Assembly: GCA_949710005.1 (NCBI GenBank)
Contig: OX453287.1
Span: forward strand, 3,482,622-3,546,621
Direction: 5' to 3'
DNA from: Ricordea florida
Lineage: Eukaryota > Cnidaria > Anthozoa > Corallimorpharia > Ricordeidae
DNA: 64,000 bases
The position numbers and the translations under genes are program-made. The notes below the pieces were generated by a model. That model had not been told where the DNA came from and did not search any database. It worked only from the letters and a program-made list of their open reading frames with translations. This document shows positions 59,333 through 64,000 of the stretch, piece after piece. Within the stretch, counting starts at the first letter, position 1. Every line of letters begins with the position of its first letter.

Positions 59333-60905
59333 CTTGTAATGACATCTGTAAAAGGTTAGACTTTCTCGTCTTCTCAGATAAGGAAGATAAACTGTAGGAT
59401 CCAAACTCACAACCCATGTTTATGATAACTTAGTGGGACATTAAAGAACCCACACACTGATCGTGAAGAGTAGGGGACGTAGTTCCTGGTGTTGTGGTCT
59501 GGCCTTTGGGTTGGCGATTCACATAGGAATAACCTCATTGCACCTTTCCCCCCTTGGACAGAACTGTCCAAGAAAAATAAGTATGTTCTAAGGATGTTCT
59601 ATGTTTTATTTGCTACAATATGAGAGTATATAAACTTTAAAACATTAAGTGGCAAGGAGACCTCTAAAATAACACGAGGCTTATTATACCTGAGAAGTCT
59701 CCTTGGTGACCTGTGAATAAGAAATCAACTACAGCAAAAGGTGAGCATACGTGTAGAAAACAAAATGAAAAAATACAAACTGGTATTTTGATGGCTTCAT
59801 TAAGCTTGGGTTATTTGCTTTTTTATCTTGAATAATATTTAATTACTTATGAAATCAATAAAGTGTCTTTAAATGGAAGATAAACTAGAAAGAGATGTAA
59901 TTGAAAGTGGCAAAGCATTCCAGATTTTTAATCCTGATAGAGAAAAGTGGACATTTTTAAGTTTGTCTTGCACATATGTGGCCTAAGAAGAGATGAAGTT
60001 CTTGTGTCATAACTGTGCATTTGATTATTTGTAGAAACTAAATTTAAGAAAGGCAAAGGTAAAAATGGTAGTGGTACAGAAACATCAATATAGAAAGAAT
60101 TTACTTTAAAGATGTCCAGGATTTTCAAGTGAGCAAATAGGGGGGCACAGGATTTAGATTCGTTATGGCTTGCACAGCTCGTTTTCTGGGAAAAAAAATA
60201 TGCGACTTAAATTTGCTACATACGTAGAGCACCAGACTACTGTACAATAGGTTAAATAAGGATGCATTAAAGTATAATACAAAGATGTTTTGGTTTTCTT
60301 TGAGAAGAGAAAACAAGACCTATATATGATACCAACGGATTTGGCAGTTTTTTTTACAAGTATAGCTAATATGAGATTTCCATGTAATCAAGATTGACCC
60401 CTAAGAACCTCACCTCTGTCAATTGTTTAAGTGGCTGATGCTCTTTCAAACGAAAAAATTCGTTAGAGGATGCTAGCCATTCAAACAAAATAAATTCAAT
60501 GAATACATAGCATGGGCTTTTTCCAAAGTACTCGCATCAACAAAATCAAGAAACAACACAAAGTGACAAAGATTTGAGAACAAGATACAGCCAAAGAGAA
60601 GTTTGACACTCAGCTTGGTGGCGAGAGTTCGAATAGATGCACTGTAGGCGATCATTACTGACACTTTAACAACAATCAAAAGTACATGCAGACAAAAATT
60701 TACACAACGTTCGAACAGAGAAGCCTTACCGAGCATCTAAACCTCGATCTATCAAAATCTTTTTAACTTCATCCTTTTTCATCTTATTTATCACTCCATT
60801 TGAATAAGATATCTCCTGGTAAATAGGATGATCGAAGGCCCTTTTTGTTTGTTCTTCACTTTGCACAATTTCATTTTCGTCTGCAGAAAGACGCGCTTCC
60901 GCCAT
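52737..60905 (-). CDS. ERI1: ERI1-like 3'-5' exoribonuclease
   Basis: Five exons on the minus strand: 60905-60730, 58600-58384, 57602-57519, 56418-56309 and 53013-52737. They join to 864 bp, 287 residues plus stop. The N-terminal part (about 35-75) fits a SAP nucleic-acid-binding domain. The DEDDh exonuclease follows: D99 and E101 in DFEGTC, a conserved HEIIEFP, D195 in VTDG, and H256 and D261 in RPHSGIDDTRNIARI. ERI1 enzymes trim the 3' end of histone mRNA stem-loops and 5.8S rRNA and degrade siRNA ends. The protein is somewhat shorter than vertebrate ERI1 at the N terminus. The ATG at 60905 is the first in frame (MAEARLS). The last intron (3.3 kb) carries a Helitron-like remnant on the opposite strand. 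Splices are GT-AG. Confidence 0.92.
53650..55390 (+). pseudogene. Decayed Helitron-like element, N-terminal part of the transposon protein
   Basis: Three consecutive plus-strand segments (53657-54079, 54487-54978 and 54988-55386) read like one transposon polyprotein. The first contains the 2A-like DIEKNPGP and then a cysteine-peptidase-like GQQCVAMSLC. The reading continues past in-frame stops at 54077 and about 54178 with a His-containing FDSHAND. The third is a Lys-rich coiled repeat (KYKTMDAAKK units) followed by GPHYICC, as found ahead of Helitron Rep/helicase domains. Rep and helicase domains are absent. Two or more stops and the truncation make it a pseudogene. It lies in the last intron of the ERI1-like gene, in the opposite orientation. 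The Helitron assignment is from memory of similar cnidarian elements. Confidence 0.6.
55818..55858. repeat. (ATT)n microsatellite
   Basis: Pure ATT run in the last ERI1 intron. Confidence 0.95.
58793..59072 (-). mobile_element. tRNA-derived SINE, family 2, minus strand
   Basis: On the minus strand the head near 59072 reads 'tggtagtgtagtggttca' (A box) and 'gagttcaagccc' (B box), followed by a body shared with 46698-46870. It is in intron 1 of the ERI1-like gene, in the same orientation as that gene. Confidence 0.8.
59217..59576 (+). mobile_element. tRNA-derived SINE, family 1, plus strand
   Basis: The head has A box TAGCTCAGTTGG and B box GGTTCAAACCC. The body matches the minus-strand copy at 3595-3938 through 'gttagactttctcgtcttct' and 'agataaactgtagga'. 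It is in intron 1 of the ERI1-like gene. Confidence 0.88.
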
Positions 60906-61386
60906 AGTTAGTTTTGTTTTCAAGCTGACCGCTGGACTGAATGCGTCGAAACTTAAGAACCGGAAGTTCTCCTTCCCACGGAATCCTGGGGGATCAAAAC
61001 TTCACAAGCACAGAACGATTGAGATTACACGAAGCCACAATCCACAACCAACGTGGTAGTGTGCAGCTTGCCAGTTTGTGACATTTAGTATTTCTACAAT
61101 GGATACCAGCGTTAAGAAATGAAGTCCTTTAATTAACTGGGTTGCGAACCAATCAGAGCTGTCGTTATATTGAACAATAATTATTCTCGCTCAGAGATCT
61201 AAAGCCCCTATTCACCGAAATTAAAGATGATGTTTTAGTATATGCCAAGGAAGCAACCAGTCACATCAAAGTGACTAATTTTTTTTTTGTAAAAAATGTA
61301 GGCCATTACACATTAGAAAAACTCACTTGTAGAAAGCTTTCCCAGAATATCCTTTCCACTATTCACCTCATGATCATAAGTGGTAA
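60906..61386. promoter_or_regulatory. Upstream region of the ERI1-like gene
   Basis: Contains the presumed promoter and 5' UTR. No TATA box or other element was identified with confidence. Confidence 0.4.
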
Positions 61387-61923
61387 CAAGAGAAAATGAG
61401 GAAAGAGAACATAACCCCGTCTGATATGATAAGGGAACAGAATCTTTTTTTAGCTCGGAACTATTTATATGTCGTTCCATGGCTGGGCGATATTTACAAC
61501 CACGTGATAAGAAGGACATCAGCCATTGGGGTTAAAATAGTTTCCGGATCTAAGGGACGGACCATTAGAAAAGTGATGGGGTGGGGTTGGGGAATTTTCA
61601 GCTTGCAAGAAGTTTTTCTTTCGCTCACTAATTGTGCAGGAATTTTTTTTTCAGGTGAACCCCTCTGCACGAATTTTTTTTACTATGTGTGAAAAAGTCA
61701 CAATTGGACCTTCCTTCTGCATGATTTTTTTTTTACCTTCTTCTTTGCATGAATTCTTTTTCTTGGCATTTTCCCTTGCATGATTTTTTTTGTTTTTTTT
61801 TTTCCCCACCCCTCCCCCCCCATCACTTTTCTAATGGTCCGTCCCTAAAAGTAGATTCTGTCCCCTTATCATAGTAAGAGAACCCAGCATGGAAGATGCG
61901 TTCTCTTACCTCATTTTCTCTTG
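61387..61923. mobile_element. MITE, 7-bp TSD family, copy 3 with nested element
   Basis: Termini CAAGAGAAAA / TTTTCTCTTG, flanked by GTGGTAA at 61380-61386 and 61924-61930. It aligns with copy 1 (1532-1794) except for an insertion at 61554-61845. Confidence 0.88.
61554..61845. mobile_element. Harbinger-like MITE nested in copy 3
   Basis: About 290 bp with ends GGGACGGACCATTAG / CTAATGGTCCGTCCC, flanked by TAA on both sides. The place it occupies is uninterrupted ('ggatctaaaaatagattc') in copy 1. The inside is a T-rich set of short repeats ('gcatgaatt', 'tgcacgaattt'). A truncated relative is at 33837. Confidence 0.83.
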
Positions 61924-61930
61924 GTGGTAA

Positions 61931-64000
61931 ATAGTGTTGAGATAGTAAGCCAGTCAGATTACTCAAAATGTGAAGGTTGCTGAGATAGTATATGCCAATG
62001 CTGAATATCCCGAGTCACTGAGCCAATCAGATTACTTAAAATGCAAAGGGCTAGACTGCAGAATACCCTGGCGCTCCGACTGTTCTTTTTGTATAGCGAT
62101 GTAGCAATATCTAACAATTGTAGCCATATATATATTTTTTACCACCTCGCTTCGAGTACAAGCCGGGGTATAATAATGATAATAACAATAATTAACTTTA
62201 TTTGAGTGTCAACTGTATCTAGCACTGACGTACTAATTGGGGACACTGTATTCTGCAGTTGCTCCTACCAAGGTTGCTGAGTTAATATAAACCAATATTT
62301 GACACTCGCCAGGTGCGATTACCCCTGACCCTCGTTACATTGACGCGATTTTAAAAAGCAACCGCTTTCGGTGGCGCAGTCATGAAAAGCCGGCCGCCAA
62401 CAATACGGCAGGAAAGCACTTTTTTCAAATAATGAACCTTTGTTTCACAGACTAATCGTTTTGCCAATAAAAAATAGACCCCAAATCATGCTTTCCCAGT
62501 TGTTTCAATGGCCTTTTTGTAGCATCACCTGTGTCGATAATAGCATAGTTAATTAACATTGAGTGCGTGCAAATACTCTGCGTGGTATGTACCCGATTGG
62601 TTATATTTTAATCGGCTGTAATTTATTCGTATGGCAATTGCATCCCATCGTGGCTGCTGTTGAGATGTCATCGACGAGGTTAATCTAAGTTGTTTAACGT
62701 TACATTACCGTAATCAGCGATCTAAAAAAGAAAGGAAAACACTTGTAGATGGTTCTATAAAACGTAAACTTAACCGCCTCTAAACAAACAATAAATAACA
62801 ATTAATTCACCACATCCTTTCAGCTAGATGTTTCCGCGACCCTAAAAGTACTTTTATGTGAGATAAATGGTTATTAGAATAAATTTAACTTTTTTTCCAA
62901 AAGGGCACAGTAGCCATCTGGAATTTCCTATCTCTGCTCTTGGTCAACAAAGTAAAGCTTACACCACACAATATTTGATTGACAGGTCCTGTTTTTAGTG
63001 ACGAACCAATCAGAACAGACAGATTTTCATTCTAGGGCAAGCAGGTACAAGGAAGAAACAAAAACAATATTCAAATAAAAATATTCCTTTTGAAACATTC
63101 ACTTTTTCTTTATAGCGCACTGCATTTGCTACTGGCGCGGTTATTAAGTGGAATAAATGGTCAACAATAACTGACAATGGCGATTCCCTTACCCTGTTTA
63201 AGAAAAAAGAAATAAGATATTTCCTGGCTAAAGATTGGTTCGCAAGGTGAAAACTGCTACCTTCGCCCTAAGTGAATGACGCAAACAAGCCGCCTACAAT
63301 AACACCGCAACCGTACTTTAATGAATGGTGGCGACATTATTCCTAATTTCGAACCGAAAGATTAGAAAAATAAATTTTTTTCCCCCAAAAAATAAATCAT
63401 CCAGGATTTTCGGTGAGCTATATTTGCTCCAAGAGAATTTTTCCCAAAAGGTACAACCGAACCAATGGTTTCAATAGATCAATCACGAGATACATAGAAG
63501 AACGAGCACCGGCGAGAGGGGATATTTTCGTAGAAATTCGAGGTATTTGTTATTTGATGAAACACATGCATCGAGTGTATTTTGAAGGAGAAATTAAAGA
63601 TGCAAAAACGAGCTGTGTTTCATCAGATATCCAAACACGTCACGGTACGTGATTTCCTTTGTCTTTCTGCTTCGCGCTATTGATGAGTTTGAGAAGACGA
63701 GGATGAAGACAGCTGGATTCCCGTCCTTGTTACCAGGAGCTTATTGCTCGAAAAACGCGAGATGTTCGGGAAATTTTCGGAAGCAATAACTCACACCTTA
63801 GTACAGGAAAAAAGACGTTTTGGCAAAAAAAAAAAAAAAAACTATGCTCGAAGGCAGTACTCACTTCTCATGAAGACATGTTAACAGAACAGGTTTACAG
63901 AATGCGTGCTTCATATTTTTACGAAATGTTTATTTTTCTAGCCCGAAAATGTTTGGGAGCTTTCGGAAAAGAACAAGAAAGACCTATTTTCCTTTTTCTA
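61931..64000. other. Non-coding DNA, nothing firmly recognised
   Basis: Upstream of the ERI1-like gene to the end of the window. The 79-codon frame at 63413-63652 has no recognisable domain. It could be a stray frame or an exon of an unseen gene. A poly(A) run lies at 63823-63841. CCAAT-type phrases ('aaccaatcagaac') occur but are common in this genome. Confidence 0.45.

Noticed and set aside
63413..63652. 79-residue frame near the window end as a gene
   Set aside because: No family features, no splice context and no neighbour support; left as non-coding.

Overview
The window is nuclear DNA from an animal. The best guess is an anthozoan cnidarian, probably a stony coral. It is AT-rich, its genes are split into short exons with GT-AG introns, and introns and intergenic gaps are packed with short inverted-repeat elements (MITEs), tRNA-derived SINEs and microsatellites. 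No bacterial operon, ribosome binding site or CRISPR array was seen. The species is inferred from gene and repeat style and cannot be fixed from the sequence alone.

Layout. (1) 781-24423 holds three paralogous membrane-anchored short-chain dehydrogenase/reductases of the retinol dehydrogenase / 17-beta-HSD6 type (SDR9C-like). Two lie on the minus strand (781-8508 and 12855-16940) and one on the plus strand (17786-24423). Each has four coding exons, all introns are phase 1, and exons 2 and 3 are exactly 183 and 240 bp in every copy. Genes 2 and 3 are divergent and share an 845-bp promoter region that received two nested MITEs. Intron 2 of gene 1 carries a 2.7-kb fold-back transposon built from two inverted copies of an IS3-like (IS3EU-type) integrase fragment. 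(2) 25718-35604 is a tandem duplication of about 5.2 kb. Each unit encodes a signal peptide, an Ig-like domain and a second probable Ig-like domain. Only the downstream unit has the Ser/Thr-rich stalk and hydrophobic, GPI-like C-terminal exon. (3) 39589-51195 is a HEAT-repeat gene recognised as HEATR4, on the plus strand, in 12 visible exons with the 5' end missing or not recognised. (4) 52737-60905 is a complete five-exon ERI1-like 3'-5' exoribonuclease gene on the minus strand, convergent with HEATR4. Its last intron holds a decayed Helitron-like element with a 2A-like NPGP motif. (5) 60906-64000 is upstream, repeat-rich DNA with no convincing gene.

Mobile elements are the second main content. 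At least four MITE families can be delimited by target-site duplications: a 7-bp TSD family (three copies, one with an expanded terminal-repeat array and one with a nested element), a 9-bp TSD family (four insertions), 8-bp TSD families, and elements with 3-bp or TA duplications. Two tRNA-derived SINE families each occur twice. The insertions shared or not shared by the two Ig units give a relative order of events.

The genes are not an operon and no shared pathway is evident. The retinoid/steroid SDR cluster, the paired Ig cassettes, HEATR4 and ERI1 are independent neighbours. The most unusual unit is the duplicated Ig cassette locus, where two ectodomain cassettes may share one C-terminal anchor exon.
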